64,000 nucleotides of DNA from Campylobacteraceae bacterium (GCA_031266555.1 JAISAU010000002.1:1-64000); one strand, 5' to 3'. Positions 15,813 through 34,783 are shown, numbered from the stretch's first letter. Numbers and translations: made by a program. The notes: generated by a model from the sequence alone, not told the origin.

Positions 15813-15998
15813 TTAAGTCCATAAAGACGGCAAAATTGCTCTTTTGTTTTTTTCTTGAGTTCGGGGGGGGGGGGGGGTAACTTTTACTTTTTCAAATAAT
15901 TGCCTTAAAATGACTTCAAACATCTTTACATTATGATTTTTAGATGCGTCTTCAAAAAAAGGAATAAGATATTTTATCAGTTTTATTAATTTATTCAT
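15813..15998 (-). CDS. Short frame carrying a 15-C tract, candidate phase-variable leader
   Basis: The 61-codon frame MNKLIKLIKYLIPFFEDASK continues to QLFEKVKVTPPPPR and ends LPSLWT at a TAA three bases before the TTG of the next gene. The Pro run is encoded by 15 C (positions 15863-15877, G on the plus strand). With 14 C it would end ELKKKTKEQFCRLYGLKNC, which reads more like a natural protein end and stops overlapping the next start. With 16 C it runs about 40 bases into the next gene. It is either a real phase-variable small gene or a coupling leader. Confidence 0.4.
   Translation of the reverse strand: MNKLIKLIKYLIPFFEDASKNHNVKMFEVILRQLFEKVKVTPPPPRTQEKNKRAILPSLWT
15863..15877. repeat. 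Homopolymeric tract of 15 G (phase-variation candidate)
   Basis: Fifteen consecutive G occur in a genome segment that is otherwise poor in G runs. Tracts of this length slip during replication in Campylobacter and Helicobacter and switch capsule and lipooligosaccharide genes. Here it sits directly upstream of the glycan operon. Confidence 0.8.
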
Positions 15999-16241
15999 TA
16001 TTAATTTCTAAATAATTCATCTTAATATCCATACGTAATAAAATATAAATTTTATAAAAATGCTATTTTAATCATAATTGCTTTAAATTTCAATAAAAAG
16101 CAGAGCATGCAAAGAATAAAACAATAAAATAAATTGCAAGTATGAATGTTTTATTTTAAGAATTCTTATTTGGTTGTTTGAAGTTTTATTTGAATTGCCG
16201 TGACACTTCATGTCTCGCAATGACAGAGGGAGAAAATAGAA

Positions 16242-16270
16242 ACGATTTTGCCAAATTACGGCAAAATCGT
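16242..16270 (-). terminator. Intrinsic terminator after fusA
   Basis: ACGATTTTGCC (16242-16252, as plus strand) pairs perfectly with GGCAAAATCGT (16260-16270) around a seven-base loop. On the minus strand it is followed by a T-rich stretch and starts nine bases past the fusA stop. Confidence 0.75.
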
Positions 16271-16278
16271 ATTAAATA

Positions 16279-18357
16279 TTAGCCTTTTCGTTTTTTGATT
16301 ATCTCTTCGGATACATTTTTAGGCACTTCTTGGTAGTGGTCAAACTCCATACTATACGTCGCTCTGCCTTGCGTTTGACTTCTCAAATCAGTAGAGTAGC
16401 CAAACATTGTCGCAAGCGGGCAAAACGCATTTACTATCTTAAGTCCGCTTCTATCGTCCATAGAGTTAATTTGTCCGCGACGTCTGTTTAAATCGCCTAT
16501 AACATCGCCCATAAAATCTTCCGGCGTTTCAACTTCAACTTTCATAATAGGCTCTAAAATCACAGGATTCGCTTTTCTCGCACCCTCTTTAAAGCCCATA
16601 GAAGCGGCAAGTTTGAATGCCATTTCAGACGAATCAACTTCGTGATAACTTCCATCATATAGCGTAATTTGAACGTCTTCTACGGGATATCCGGCAAGAA
16701 CGCCGCTTTGAAGCGCTTCTTGGCAACCTTTATCGACTGCTGGGATATACTCTTTAGGTACAACGCCGCCTTTGATATCATTGATAAATTTATATCCGCT
16801 ACCCGGCTCTAACGGTTCAAGTTTTAAAAATACATGTCCGTATTGACCGCGTCCGCCTGATTGCTTCGCGTATTTGTATTCTTGATTTACAGAGTTTCTT
16901 ATAGTCTCTCTATACGCAACTTGCGGCTGACCTACTTCGGCTTCCACTTTAAACTCTCTTAGCATTCTATCTACGATAATCTCAAGATGCAATTCGCCCA
17001 TACCGGAAATGATAGTTTGTCCACTCTCCTCATCTGTTTCAACTCTAAAAGACGGATCTTCTTGAGCCAATTTTTGAAGAGCGATACCCATTTTTTCTTG
17101 GTCTGCTTTTGTTTTTGGTTCAACCGCAACGGAAATAACCGGTTTTGGAAATTCCATTTTTTCTAAAATAACTTTATCTTTTTCACTCGCGAGTGTATCA
17201 CCTGTTAAGGTATCTTTAAGTCCCACAACGGTACCAATTTCACCGGCGTAAAGCTCTTTAATCTCTTCGCGTTTATTTGCGTGCATTCTGAGAAGACGAC
17301 CTATTCTCTCTTTTTTACCTTTAGTTGTGTTAAGCGCGTAACTTCCGCTCTCAAGCACGCCTCTATATACACGCACAAACGCGAGCTGTCCCACAAACGG
17401 ATCGGTCATAATCTTAAACGCAAGCGCGGCAAATTCGCCATTATCAGTTGAGTTTACAGTCGTTTCCGTACCGTCCTCGTATTGACCTTTTATAGCTTGA
17501 ACTTCGGTAGGAGCAGGCAAGTAATCAACCACGGCATCGAGCATTGGCTGAATACCTTTATTTTTAAATGACGTACCGCAAGTCATAGGAACTATTGACA
17601 TATTATGGCAACCTGCTTTAATACCGGCTTTAATCTCATCAATACTAATCTCTTCACCGCCAAGATATTTTTCCATCAACTCTTCGCTTGTTTCAGCGAC
17701 AGCCTCGATGAGTTTTTCTCTATACTCTTTGGCTTTTTCAAGTAGATTCGCCGGTATCTCTTCAACCTCATATTTTGAACCCAAAGACGCTTCATCTTCC
17801 CAAACAAGCGCTCTCATCTCAATCAAGTCTATAACGCCTTTGAAATTATCTTCCGCTCCGATTGGAATTTGAATAGGAACAGGATTTGATTTTAGTCTGT
17901 CTTTTATCTGTTTTTCAACTTTGTAAAAATCCGCGCCTACTCTGTCCATTTTATTTACATAAACCATTCTTGGTACATGGTATCTATTAGCTTGGCGCCA
18001 AACAGTCTCAGATTGAGGTTGAACGCCGCCAACTGCGCAAAACACAGCTACCGCTCCGTCAAGCACACGCATAGAACGCTCAACTTCTATAGTAAAGTCA
18101 ACGTGACCCGGAGTGTCTATAACGTTTACTTGATAATCTTTCCATACGCATGTTACGGCGGCTGACGTTATCGTAATGCCTCTCTCTTTTTCTTGTTCCA
18201 TCCAGTCTGTCGTAGCGGCGCCATCATGAACTTCGCCAATTTTATGAGACATACCCGTATAATATAAAATACGCTCCGTAGTTGTAGTTTTACCCGCATC
18301 AATATGCGCTGCAATTCCGATATTTCTGACTCTTTCTATTGGAGTTTTTCTTGCCAT
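16279..18357 (-). CDS. fusA: Translation elongation factor G
   Basis: This 692-residue GTPase drives ribosome translocation. The G motifs are intact: [19 protein letters not shown] (P-loop, residue 17 on), RGITITSAA (switch I), [20 protein letters not shown] (switch II) and [10 protein letters not shown]. Domain IV carries the family pattern [20 protein letters not shown]. The length is normal for bacterial EF-G. It is the last gene of the rpsL-rpsG-fusA unit and is followed by a clear terminator. Confidence 0.97.
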   Translation of the reverse strand: MARKTPIERVRNIGIAAHIDAGKTTTTERILYYTGMSHKIGEVHDGAATTDWMEQEKERGITITSAAVTCVWKDYQVNVIDTPGHVDFTIEVERSMRVLDGAVAVFCAVGGVQPQSETVWRQANRYHVPRMVYVNKMDRVGADFYKVEKQIKDRLKSNPVPIQIPIGAEDNFKGVIDLIEMRALVWEDEASLGSKYEVEEIPANLLEKAKEYREKLIEAVAETSEELMEKYLGGEEISIDEIKAGIKAGCHNMSIVPMTCGTSFKNKGIQPMLDAVVDYLPAPTEVQAIKGQYEDGTETTVNSTDNGEFAALAFKIMTDPFVGQLAFVRVYRGVLESGSYALNTTKGKKERIGRLLRMHANKREEIKELYAGEIGTVVGLKDTLTGDTLASEKDKVILEKMEFPKPVISVAVEPKTKADQEKMGIALQKLAQEDPSFRVETDEESGQTIISGMGELHLEIIVDRMLREFKVEAEVGQPQVAYRETIRNSVNQEYKYAKQSGGRGQYGHVFLKLEPLEPGSGYKFINDIKGGVVPKEYIPAVDKGCQEALQSGVLAGYPVEDVQITLYDGSYHEVDSSEMAFKLAASMGFKEGARKANPVILEPIMKVEVETPEDFMGDVIGDLNRRRGQINSMDDRSGLKIVNAFCPLATMFGYSTDLRSQTQGRATYSMEFDHYQEVPKNVSEEIIKKRKG

Positions 18358-18390
18358 CTGTCAGTCCTTAATTTTTATTTTCAATTATTT

Positions 18391-18424
18391 GCATGTAAAG
18401 CGGCTTTTAAACCGCTTTACATGT
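18391..18424 (-). terminator. Hairpin between rpsG and fusA containing CATGTAAAG arms
   Basis: GCATGTAAAGCGG (18391-18403) and CCGCTTTACATGT (18412-18424) form a near-perfect inverted repeat directly behind the rpsG stop. There is no T run on the minus strand, so it is more likely an attenuator or mRNA-stabilising stem than a full terminator. Its outer arms carry the ACATGTAA-type motif that recurs across the window. Confidence 0.5.
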
Positions 18425-18907
<483 letters not shown>

Positions 18908-18985
18908 TCAAATTGATTAAAGCAATTTTACTCAAACACTGCCAGAATACGCGGCGTGCCTGTGTTTAAATTTACTTAAATTTAG

Positions 18986-19369
18986 TTATTTAGCCGCCGC
19001 TTTTGGTTTTTTAGTACCGTATTTACTTCGGCTTACTTTTCTGTTCGCAACACCTGCCGTATCAAGCGCGCCGCGCACGATATGATATTTAACGCCCGGT
19101 AAGTCTTTTACTCTGCCTCCTCTAACAAGCACTATTGCGTGTTCTTGGAGATTATGACCTTCGCCGCCAATATAGCTTATCACTTCAAAACCACTTGTGA
19201 GTCTTACTTTAGCAACTTTACGAAGCGCTGAGTTAGGTTTTTTTGGCGTAGTAGTATAAACTTTTGTACAAACGCCTCGTCTTTGCGGACATTGTTTAAG
19301 AGCAGGCGATTTAGATTTTTTTACAGCTTTTTCGCGCTCTTTTCTTACCAACTGATTAATAGTAGGCAC
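18986..19369 (-). CDS. rpsL: 30S ribosomal protein S12
   Basis: The 127-residue protein of the decoding centre starts [20 protein letters not shown] and contains [20 protein letters not shown] and [20 protein letters not shown]. The Lys residues at the usual streptomycin-resistance positions are wild type. A terminator behind rpoC (19443-19477) separates it from the rpoBC transcript, so it probably begins its own transcript. Confidence 0.97.
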   Translation of the reverse strand: MPTINQLVRKEREKAVKKSKSPALKQCPQRRGVCTKVYTTTPKKPNSALRKVAKVRLTSGFEVISYIGGEGHNLQEHAIVLVRGGRVKDLPGVKYHIVRGALDTAGVANRKVSRSKYGTKKPKAAAK

Positions 19370-19442
19370 ACTGTTTCCTTTTTTAAAAATTAGTAGTATT
19401 TTCTATAGTGAAAAATACGTGTGATTTTATTTAAAAATCACT

Positions 19443-19477
19443 TAAAAAAAGGTTAAATTAAGTTTCTTAATTTAACC
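19443..19477 (-). terminator. Strong intrinsic terminator between rpoC and rpsL
   Basis: GGTTAAATTAAG (19451-19462) and CTTAATTTAACC (19466-19477) form a perfect 12-bp stem with a three-base loop. On the minus strand a run of seven T follows. It lies eight bases past the rpoC stop. Confidence 0.85.
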
Positions 19478-19484
19478 TCTCACT

Positions 19485-28144
<8,660 letters not shown>

Positions 28145-28203
28145 TTACCTCGCAATAAAATTTTTGAAAAAAATTGAGTAACTGCCATATAGGCAAAACT
28201 TAT

Positions 28204-28240
28204 AAAACAATGGGGGCTTAAAATCCCCCTTTGTTGTTTT
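28204..28240 (-). terminator. Attenuator-like hairpin between rplL and rpoB
   Basis: On the minus strand GGGGG and CCCCC pair around ATTTTAAG, extended by AAACAA against TTGTTTTAT. It lies 15-50 bases behind rplL, and a T-rich tail follows. Partial termination here is known in many bacteria to reduce rpoBC expression relative to rplJL; for this genome it is inference. Confidence 0.65.
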
Positions 28241-28256
28241 ATGTTTATATACAAAA

Positions 28257-28637
28257 CTACTTAAGCTCGACTTTAGCGCCAGCTTCTTCAAGCTGTTTTT
28301 TAGCCTCTTCGGCATCAGCTTTGCTAACACCTTCTTTAATTGTTGAAGGAGTTTTTTCGGTTGCGTCTTTAGCCTCTTTAAGACCAAGACCCGTAAGAGC
28401 CCTTACGGCTTTTATAACATTGATTTTATTAGCGCCCGCGTCCACAAGCACAACATTGAACTCAGTCTTCTCTTCAACCGCTGCCGCTGCCGCGCCAGCT
28501 CCAGCGCCGGCTCCTGCTACAATAACCGGGGCTGCTGATACGCCAAATTTTGTCTCAAACTCTTTTACGAGTTCACTAAGTTCTAATACGCTTAAATTAG
28601 AAATAAATTCTAAAACATCTTCTTTTGTAATTGCCAT
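28257..28637 (-). CDS. rplL: 50S ribosomal protein L7/L12
   Basis: This 126-residue stalk protein has the N-terminal dimerisation helix ([20 protein letters not shown]), an Ala/Gly hinge ([17 protein letters not shown]) and the C-terminal factor-binding domain ([20 protein letters not shown]). It is present in several copies on the ribosome and recruits elongation factors. It lies 30 bases downstream of rplJ. Confidence 0.97.
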   Translation of the reverse strand: MAITKEDVLEFISNLSVLELSELVKEFETKFGVSAAPVIVAGAGAGAGAAAAAVEEKTEFNVVLVDAGANKINVIKAVRALTGLGLKEAKDATEKTPSTIKEGVSKADAEEAKKQLEEAGAKVELK

Positions 28638-28667
28638 TTTTTTAATTCTCCTGTTTCATAATTTAAA

Positions 28668-29156
28668 TTATGCTGATTGTTCTTTTTTGGCTCTAAGAGC
28701 ATCTAAACCGACAACAAAATTTGTGATCGGCGCATTCCAGACTTGCAATAACATCGCGATAAGTTCTTCGTGCGAAGGCATAGTTGCGAGCGTTTCTACT
28801 TTGGAAGCGTCAGCTATGGAACCGTCAACAAAAGCGGATTTGATAGCAAAAATTTCCGAATCAATTCCTTTTTTGAAATTCATTACAACTTTGCTCACCG
28901 CGAGTTGATCGTCGCCCCAAACAAAAATATTTGTATCTTTTAGTCCTAAATCGCTTATATCGGCGTTTTTAATAGCTATAGCGGCAAGCGTATTTTTAAT
29001 TACTTGTACTTTAACATTTGCAACTTTAGCTTTATTTCTTAACGACTCAATAGATTTTACATTTAAGCCTTTATAGTTACAAACTACTATTGCTTCGGAA
29101 GCTTTAAACTCTTCTGTAAGTTTGCTTATAAGTTCAACTTTTTCGTTTTTTGTCAC
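28668..29156 (-). CDS. rplJ: 50S ribosomal protein L10
   Basis: This protein of about 162 residues anchors L7/L12 to the ribosome. The sequence [20 protein letters not shown], followed by [20 protein letters not shown], is typical of the L10 N-terminus. I start at the GTG at 29156 because AAAGGAGA precedes it at the correct spacing; an ATG at 29195 would put the ribosome-binding site inside the gene. L10 usually represses its own mRNA leader. Here the 145-base leader also holds the overlapping palindrome TTACATGTACATGTAA. Confidence 0.95.
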   Translation of the reverse strand: MTKNEKVELISKLTEEFKASEAIVVCNYKGLNVKSIESLRNKAKVANVKVQVIKNTLAAIAIKNADISDLGLKDTNIFVWGDDQLAVSKVVMNFKKGIDSEIFAIKSAFVDGSIADASKVETLATMPSHEELIAMLLQVWNAPITNFVVGLDALRAKKEQSA

Positions 29157-29301
29157 TTTTTCTCCTTTCTGACCGGTGATTTCAAGTAGAGCCAAGAGAA
29201 AACTCTTGAATTAAGCCTATGCCTCTGCTGTCTCCAATCAAAGATAAAACTCTTACATGTACATGTAAGATACGACTACATGTCAATTTTATATAATTTT
29301 T

Positions 29302-29811
29302 TTACCATATGCCAAAAAGCATTAAGATACTTGGAAGTCCCGCGGCAAAAACTCCTTCCGCGATACTTAGATATGGAAATAATTTGCCGAGCTTCTTAAA
29401 ACCCATTCCCAATTCCAAAAAACCTTCCAACCATAAAAATGCCCATGCTAACCATAAAATAGCCATTCCAAAAATACCGGCGCTAAAACAAGCAATTGCG
29501 CTAATTATCGCAAAAATAACAACGCAAAGACTGTACCAGCCAAAAGAACGCACGTCAAGTTTTAGCAAAAAATTAGCGGCTATAAATATATATGTAAAAC
29601 CAAATAAAAAACCTGCCGCTATATTATTGAAAGCCATAGCGTCATTGAGGTCGGCACGCATAATCATGATAAAACTGCTTACGACAATGATAGTCCCCGT
29701 AATAATATTTACAAACGACGCACTTTTAAAATCTATTTTAGAAAGAACAGCCACTCCATTACTCACAAGAGCGATACTCACAAATAAAAGATAAACTCCT
29801 AAAAGCCCCAT
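29302..29811 (-). CDS. AmiS/UreI-family urea or amide channel
   Basis: This 169-residue inner-membrane protein has six hydrophobic segments: residues 3-22 (LLGVYLLFVSIALVSNGVAV), 30-48, 60-80 (AFNNIAAGFLFGFTYIFIAA), 90-108, 112-130 (GIFGMAILWLAWAFLWLEGF) and 145-165. The pattern LWLAWAFLWLEGFLE is the family signature. UreI of Helicobacter is a proton-gated urea channel and AmiS an amide transporter. No urease or amidase gene is in the window. It sits between rplA and rplJ, an unusual place, on the same strand and probably cotranscribed with the ribosomal genes. Confidence 0.8.
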   Translation of the reverse strand: MGLLGVYLLFVSIALVSNGVAVLSKIDFKSASFVNIITGTIIVVSSFIMIMRADLNDAMAFNNIAAGFLFGFTYIFIAANFLLKLDVRSFGWYSLCVVIFAIISAIACFSAGIFGMAILWLAWAFLWLEGFLELGMGFKKLGKLFPYLSIAEGVFAAGLPSILMLFGIW

Positions 29812-29861
29812 TATTTTCCTTAGATTATATTTTTAATATCGATAGCTATAAATACTTTTAA

Positions 29862-30566
29862 TTATCTTAAATCTATCAACTCTTGAGTTTCCAAATTAAC
29901 AGACGGACTCATAGTAAGCGACAATGCCGCTGATTTTATGTATCTTCCTTTTGCAGCAGATGGTTTTTGTTTATTGATAGCTTTAATGAACGCAAAAAGA
30001 TTATCTGCAATCTGCTCTTCATTAAAACTCACTTTACCAACGCCCGCATGTATATTTCCTTGTTTATCAACACGAAAATTTACTTGTCCGCCTTTTGCAT
30101 TTTCAACTGCCTTTGCAACATCCATCGTAACTGTGCCTGTTTTTGGATTTGGCATTAAACCTTTTGGTCCCAAAAGACGTCCGACTTTACCCACTAAACC
30201 CATAAGATTTGGCGTAGCAATCAAAACATCAAAATTAAAAATTCCTTTGCTTATATCGTCTATTAAATCTTCAGCGCCGACTATATCAGCCCCAGCATTT
30301 TTAGCTTCGTCCGCTTTGATATCCTTTGCTATAACGGCTACGCGCACGCTTTTGCCCGTACCTGCCGGCAATATTACAGAACCTCTAACCATTTGATCTG
30401 CATGTCGAGGATCAACATTTAATTTTAACGCTATCTCTATAGTCTCGTCAAACTTTGCCGATTTTAAATTTTTTACTGTTTTTACCGCATCTTGCAAAGA
30501 GTACTCTTTTTCACTGTCAACTTTCGCAAGTAACTCTTTAAATCTTTTTGAAACTTTTTTTGCCAT
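29862..30566 (-). CDS. rplA: 50S ribosomal protein L1
   Basis: This 234-residue protein of the L1 stalk controls release of deacylated tRNA and represses its own operon in many bacteria. The N-terminal [20 protein letters not shown], the central [20 protein letters not shown] and the C-terminal [20 protein letters not shown] are typical. It follows rplK by about 50 bases and precedes the inserted AmiS/UreI gene. Confidence 0.97.
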   Translation of the reverse strand: MAKKVSKRFKELLAKVDSEKEYSLQDAVKTVKNLKSAKFDETIEIALKLNVDPRHADQMVRGSVILPAGTGKSVRVAVIAKDIKADEAKNAGADIVGAEDLIDDISKGIFNFDVLIATPNLMGLVGKVGRLLGPKGLMPNPKTGTVTMDVAKAVENAKGGQVNFRVDKQGNIHAGVGKVSFNEEQIADNLFAFIKAINKQKPSAAKGRYIKSAALSLTMSPSVNLETQELIDLR

Positions 30567-30618
30567 TTTTATCTCCGCATATTATGTGCTTCCGCCTTGC
30601 CCCGACGGTGAAGGGTGT

Positions 30619-31044
30619 TTAATCTACTACTTCTATACCGATGCTTCTTGCAGAACCGGCAATAATTTTTGCAGCCTGCTCTTTATCAGTAGTGTTAAGA
30701 TCGGCTATTTTTCTGTCTACTACTTCAAGAACTTGCGCTTTTGTTATTTTCGCTACTTTATTTTTTAACGGATTATCCGAACCTTTTGTGATACCGGCCG
30801 CTTTTTTGATTAAATCTGTCGCAGGAGGTTGTTTTGTAATAAAAGTAAAGCTTTTATCAGCATACACCGTAATTATGACAGGTATCTTAAATCCCGCCAA
30901 ATCTTTAGTTCTTTCATTGAAAGCTTTACAAAACTCCATAATATTAACGCCGCGTTGACCAAGAGCCGGACCTACAGGAGGCGTGGGAGTTGCTTTGCCT
31001 GCCGCTATTTGCAGTTTAATTTCGCCAACTACTTTCTTTGCCAT
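30619..31044 (-). CDS. rplK: 50S ribosomal protein L11
   Basis: This 141-residue protein of the GTPase-associated centre starts [20 protein letters not shown], with [20 protein letters not shown] (the thiostrepton-site region) and the RNA-binding C-terminal domain ending [15 protein letters not shown]. The length is the family standard. It lies 18 bases behind nusG. Confidence 0.97.
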   Translation of the reverse strand: MAKKVVGEIKLQIAAGKATPTPPVGPALGQRGVNIMEFCKAFNERTKDLAGFKIPVIITVYADKSFTFITKQPPATDLIKKAAGITKGSDNPLKNKVAKITKAQVLEVVDRKIADLNTTDKEQAAKIIAGSARSIGIEVVD

Positions 31045-31062
31045 TTTTATTTTCCTTAATAA

Positions 31063-31593
31063 TTACACTATTTTTTCAACTTGCGAGTAGAGAATCTCTA
31101 CCGGCGTGCTTCTTCCAAATATAGACACATTTAAACGAAGTTTTCCATGCTCCATATCATACTCTTCAACTATACCTGTAAAATTTGCGAAAGGTCCTTC
31201 TGTGATTCGTACGCTTTCTCCGTCATCAAATGATATTTTAGGTTTAGGAGCGCCTTTTTTCTCAGCTTTTTCCAAAATTAAAGAGATATCTTTTTGGCTT
31301 AACGGCGTTGGTTTTTTAGATTCGCCGATAAAACCGCTTACTTTTGAAAGAGATTGAATCTTATGCCATAAATCCATATCTAAGTCGAGATTAGCAAATA
31401 CATATCCGGAATAGAGGCTTCTCTCGCTTATCTTTTTTTTACCGTTTTTTACCTCTATCACATCTTCGGTAGGAACAATAATTCCATCCAATTTATTCGT
31501 GATTCTATGATCTTTGACTAACGTCTCTATAGCGTTCTTAACGCTCCGTTCGCTACCGGAATATGTTTGAATAGCATACCATTTATGCTTCAT
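31063..31593 (-). CDS. nusG: Transcription termination/antitermination factor NusG
   Basis: The 176-residue protein binds RNA polymerase and couples it to Rho or the ribosome. The NGN domain starts MKHKWYAIQTYSGSERSVKN and the C-terminal KOW domain contains ESVRITEGPFANFTGIVEEY. The ATG overlaps the secE stop (ATGA), the usual secE-nusG arrangement. Confidence 0.97.
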   Translation of the reverse strand: MKHKWYAIQTYSGSERSVKNAIETLVKDHRITNKLDGIIVPTEDVIEVKNGKKKISERSLYSGYVFANLDLDMDLWHKIQSLSKVSGFIGESKKPTPLSQKDISLILEKAEKKGAPKPKISFDDGESVRITEGPFANFTGIVEEYDMEHGKLRLNVSIFGRSTPVEILYSQVEKIV

Positions 31594-31769
31594 AAAATGC
31601 CCTTAATAACAAACGACATAATAACATCAATGAGAGCTAAAAATAACGATATGATAGTTACCACGATAAATACCGAGATAAACGCATTTCTTACTTGCTC
31701 TTTTGTTGGAAATATAACCTTTCCAAGCTCATTTTTTGAATTTCTAACATAACTTATAAATTTTTCCAT
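31590..31769 (-). CDS. secE: Preprotein translocase subunit SecE
   Basis: This 59-residue protein with a single membrane span starts MEKFISYVRNSKNELGKVIF, followed by the amphipathic PTKEQVRNA and the hydrophobic FISVFIVVTIISLFLALIDV. Short SecE proteins of this kind stabilise SecY in the inner membrane. It ends in TGA overlapping the nusG start. Its place between trnW and nusG is conserved in Campylobacterota. Confidence 0.93.
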   Translation of the reverse strand: MEKFISYVRNSKNELGKVIFPTKEQVRNAFISVFIVVTIISLFLALIDVIMSFVIKGIL

Positions 31770-31798
31770 AATTACAAACCTTCAGCTCAAACCTTTAG

Positions 31799-31874
31799 TG
31801 GCAGGGTAGGAGGGATTCGAACCCCCAACCTGCGGTTTTGGAGACCGACGCTCTACCGTTAGAGCTACTACCCT
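31799..31874 (-). tRNA. trnW: tRNA-Trp (CCA)
   Basis: The acceptor arms AGGGTAG and CTACCCT pair perfectly. The anticodon loop CTCCAAA gives CCA, and GGTTCGAATCC is present in the T arm. A terminal CCA is encoded. It lies between rpmG and secE. Confidence 0.96.
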
Positions 31875-31877
31875 ATA

Positions 31878-31911
31878 AAAAGTTAAATCCACTTAAAAGG
31901 ATTTAACTTTT
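31878..31911 (-). terminator. Terminator overlapping the end of rpmG
   Basis: AAAAGTTAAATCC and GGATTTAACTTTT pair perfectly around TTTTAAGT on the minus strand, ending in a T run. The stem includes the rpmG stop codon and ends just before trnW. Confidence 0.7.
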
Positions 31912-32076
31912 TAATTTAACTTCTTTATGAACAGTATGTTTTTTAAGACGGGGGCAGTATTTTTTTAATTCTACTTTCTCCGTTGATGTTTTACTATTCT
32001 TGGTAGTCGTATAGTTAATGTCTCCGCTCTCGGAACATTTTAAACCTATTTTAATTCTACTACTACTTTTAGCCAT
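31903..32076 (-). CDS. rpmG: 50S ribosomal protein L33
   Basis: The 57-residue protein reads [20 protein letters not shown], then [20 protein letters not shown] and [17 protein letters not shown]. Only one Cys remains of each usual CxxC pair (CSES and CPRL), so this L33 probably does not bind zinc. It lies between tuf and trnW, which is the common position. Confidence 0.95.
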   Translation of the reverse strand: MAKSSSRIKIGLKCSESGDINYTTTKNSKTSTEKVELKKYCPRLKKHTVHKEVKLKS

Positions 32077-32089
32077 GAAATACCTTTTT

Positions 32090-32117
32090 AAAAAATCACG
32101 AGAGAAATCCCTCGTGA
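32090..32117 (-). terminator. Terminator after tuf
   Basis: TCACGAG and CTCGTGA pair (with inner GGGATTTCT) four bases behind the tuf stop, and the minus strand continues with six T. Confidence 0.75.
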
Positions 32118-32121
32118 ATTA

Positions 32122-33318
32122 TTATTTAATAATCTTAGATACGACGCCCGAACCTACTGTATGTCCGCCTTCGCGGATAGCAAATCTTGTTCCTTCTTCA
32201 AGAGCGATAGGCGCTAAAAGAGTTACTTTTATTTTTACGTTATCTCCCGGCATAACCATTTCAATACCGCTTGGAAGCGTGATTGAGCCTGTTACGTCTG
32301 TTGTTCTTACGTAAAATTGCGGTCTATAGTTATTGAAAAATGGAGTATGACGTCCACCCTCTTCTTTGTTTAAGATGTAAACTTCGCCTTCAAATTCCGT
32401 ATGAGGAGTGATAGATTTTGGTTTAGCTAAAACCATACCGCGTTCAACGTCTTCTTTTTTAGTACCTCTTAAAAGAATACCGCAGTTGTCGCCTGCTTCG
32501 CCTTGTTCCATCTCTTTTCTAAACATCTCAATACCGGTAACTGTGGTAGTTTGAGTAGGTCTAATACCAACGATTTCTATAGTATCGCCGATTTTTACAA
32601 CGCCTTTTTCAATACGTCCCGTAACAACAGTTCCGCGTCCTGAAATAGAAAAAACGTCCTCTATAGGCATTAAGAAATCTTTATCCGTATCTCTTTTTGG
32701 AGTTGGAATAAAACTATCTACTGCCGCCATCAAATCAAGAACTTTTTGACCCCATTCGCCTACATTACCTGTTTTTGCCTCTTCAAGAGCTTTAAGAGCA
32801 GAACCTGTAATGATAGGAGTATCGTCTCCGGGGAAACCGTATTCGCTAAGAAGTTCTCTTATCTCCATATCTACCAATTCTATAAGATCGGCGTCGGCGA
32901 TATCCGCTTTATTTAAAAACACTACGATGTATGGAACACCTACTTGGCGAGCAAGCAAAACGTGTTCGCTTGTTTGAGGCATTTTACCGTCAGTCGCGGC
33001 AACTACAAGTATAGCTCCATCCATTTGAGCAGCACCAGTAATCATATTTTTAACATAGTCGGCGTGTCCAGGGCAGTCAACGTGCGCATAATGACGGTTT
33101 TCAGTCTCGTACTCAATGTGAGAAGTAGCGATTGTAATACCGCGCTCTTTCTCTTCAGGAGCGTTATCAATCTTGTCGTAGTCTCTAAGCTCAGCAAGAC
33201 CTTTTGTTGCCAAAACGCCTGAAATAGCGGCTGTCAATGTAGTTTTGCCATGATCAACGTGACCAATGGTGCCTATGTTTACGTGTGGCTTATTTCTAGT
33301 GAATTTTTCTTTAGCCAT
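32122..33318 (-). CDS. tuf: Translation elongation factor Tu
   Basis: This 398-residue GTPase delivers aminoacyl-tRNA. [14 protein letters not shown] (P-loop), [12 protein letters not shown] (switch II) and NKADI are intact, and the kirromycin-contact and C-terminal regions look normal ([20 protein letters not shown]). It follows the Thr-Tyr-Gly-Thr tRNA row on the same strand, the same order as thrU-tyrU-glyT-thrT-tufB of E. coli. Confidence 0.98.
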   Translation of the reverse strand: MAKEKFTRNKPHVNIGTIGHVDHGKTTLTAAISGVLATKGLAELRDYDKIDNAPEEKERGITIATSHIEYETENRHYAHVDCPGHADYVKNMITGAAQMDGAILVVAATDGKMPQTSEHVLLARQVGVPYIVVFLNKADIADADLIELVDMEIRELLSEYGFPGDDTPIITGSALKALEEAKTGNVGEWGQKVLDLMAAVDSFIPTPKRDTDKDFLMPIEDVFSISGRGTVVTGRIEKGVVKIGDTIEIVGIRPTQTTTVTGIEMFRKEMEQGEAGDNCGILLRGTKKEDVERGMVLAKPKSITPHTEFEGEVYILNKEEGGRHTPFFNNYRPQFYVRTTDVTGSITLPSGIEMVMPGDNVKIKVTLLAPIALEEGTRFAIREGGHTVGSGVVSKIIK

Positions 33319-33434
33319 CTTCTTCCTCCGTAATTTTAGATTTTTGATTTTTTTAAATCACAAATTTTAATAAATTAAATAAAAGCTTTAAATCAGCTTA
33401 AAACTTCATACATGTAAAACTTACATGAAGTAAC

Positions 33435-33509
<75 letters not shown>

Positions 33510-33721
33510 AAGCGGTCTTTTTTGTCAAAGAGAATGATTATACTCAAATTATTATTACAATATGATTATAAAAATTCTAAAATTATAAAAATCAGCAATG
33601 ACTATGAAGTTTGGTTGAAGTAACAATGAAGTTTATTCAACAGCTCCCAGTCAAAATACACTACTTTTCAGAGAGTTTCAATAAACTTTTAAAAGTAATT
33701 GAAAACGCGCCGAAAAAATTT

Positions 33722-33798
33722 TGGAGCGGGAAACGGGACTCGAACCCGCGACCCTCAGCTTGGAAGGCTGATGCTCTAGCCAACTGAGCTATTCCCGC
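33722..33798 (-). tRNA. trnG: tRNA-Gly (TCC)
   Basis: Acceptor GCGGGAA pairs with TTCCCGC, the anticodon loop CTTCCAA gives TCC, T arm GGTTCGAGTCC is present and CCA is encoded. About 210 bases separate it from tRNA-Thr(GGT); I see no gene in that gap. Confidence 0.95.
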
Positions 33799-33808
33799 AT
33801 CAAAACAA

Positions 33809-33894
33809 TGGTGGTGAGAGGAGGATTCGAACCTCCGAAGGTAAAAACCAGCAGATTTACAGTCTGCCCTCGTTGGCCGCTTGAGTATCTCACC
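33809..33894 (-). tRNA. trnY: tRNA-Tyr (GTA)
   Basis: This 86-base class II tRNA has a long variable arm, acceptor GGTGAGA/TCTCACC, anticodon loop CTGTAAA (GTA) and encoded CCA. It lies ten bases upstream of tRNA-Gly. Confidence 0.95.
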
Positions 33895-33948
33895 TCTAAG
33901 CGATTCTTCACCATATATATCTGGTCAAACACTGTATATTTTCGAAAA

Positions 33949-34024
33949 TGGAGCCGGCAAAGGGACTCGAACCCCCGACCTACTGCTTACAAGGCAGTTG
34001 CTCTACCAACTGAGCTACGCCGGC
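33949..34024 (-). tRNA. trnT: tRNA-Thr (TGT)
   Basis: Acceptor GCCGGCG pairs with the 3' CGCCGGC-side (one mismatch-type pair), the anticodon loop CTTGTAA gives TGT, and CCA is encoded. It is the first tRNA of the Thr-Tyr-Gly-Thr-tuf row. Confidence 0.95.
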
Positions 34025-34342
34025 TCAATTTTTGCGAAGCGAAATTATAACTGAAAAGATTTTACAAGTCAAGAGAAATTTATCGCTATTTTTAACTTTT
34101 TGAACTTTTTTATTACATGTAACTCCGATAATATATTTTTATTATCGCAATAAGCAAAATTTTGTTGATTTATTTGCCGTTTTAATACATGTAAAATTGA
34201 TAAATCATAATCACAAAATTACTGTATTAAATTGCGATTACAGTTTGATATTATCATAAAAATGATAATTTTTATTTAAATTAATAAACTTGTTTAAGAT
34301 GTTTTTTGTATTTATGAGTTTAATATTTCAGATTTAAAAAAG
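34025..34342. other. Gene-free spacer between tRNA genes
   Basis: About 320 AT-rich bases hold no gene I can support. Two TACATGTA octamers occur (about 34114 and 34187). The promoter of the tRNA-tuf transcript probably lies here, but no hexamer pair stands out. Confidence 0.5.
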
Positions 34343-34417
<75 letters not shown>

Positions 34418-34783
34418 ATATAAAAAAGAGACGAAATTATAAGCAAAAACATCTTTAATGTCAAGAGCTAAAAGCGTAAAATCGCAAAATTTTTCAAAAA
34501 ATCTACACTTTAACGCTTATAAAATAAAAATATATGAATTTACTTTTATTTTTTTTGAAGTAAATCCAACAAAATCTCACAAAATTATATTAAAAATTCG
34601 CGTTCTAAATTTTTTTTTAAAGCAAAAGCCTTTACATGTAGTAGATTTTCAACGCAAATTTTTCTATATATCGCCTTAAACAATTTCTATAAAATCATTA
34701 TTATAAAGATTAAATATTTATATTTTGATTGACGCTACATGTAGGGCAAAATAAACCCTATAAACTCTACATGTAAGGATATT
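34418..34783. other. Gene-free AT-rich spacer with three TACATGTA motifs
   Basis: I see no gene in these 366 bases; short open frames here have no ribosome-binding site. TACATGTA occurs near 34631, 34735 and 34769, the last two flanking GGGCAAAATAAACCCTA downstream of the radical SAM gene in a loosely palindromic arrangement. Confidence 0.5.

Noticed and set aside
15863-15877. Poly-G run as a sequencing artefact
   Set aside because: Its position at a glycan operon in this phylum fits a genuine contingency tract; the exact length could still be uncertain.
28145-28387. 80-codon frame over rplL
   Set aside because: It is a shifted frame of the Ala/Lys-rich rplL gene with no start signal.
34458-34679. 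73-codon plus-strand frame
   Set aside because: It has AT-rich composition, no ribosome-binding site and no recognisable protein pattern.
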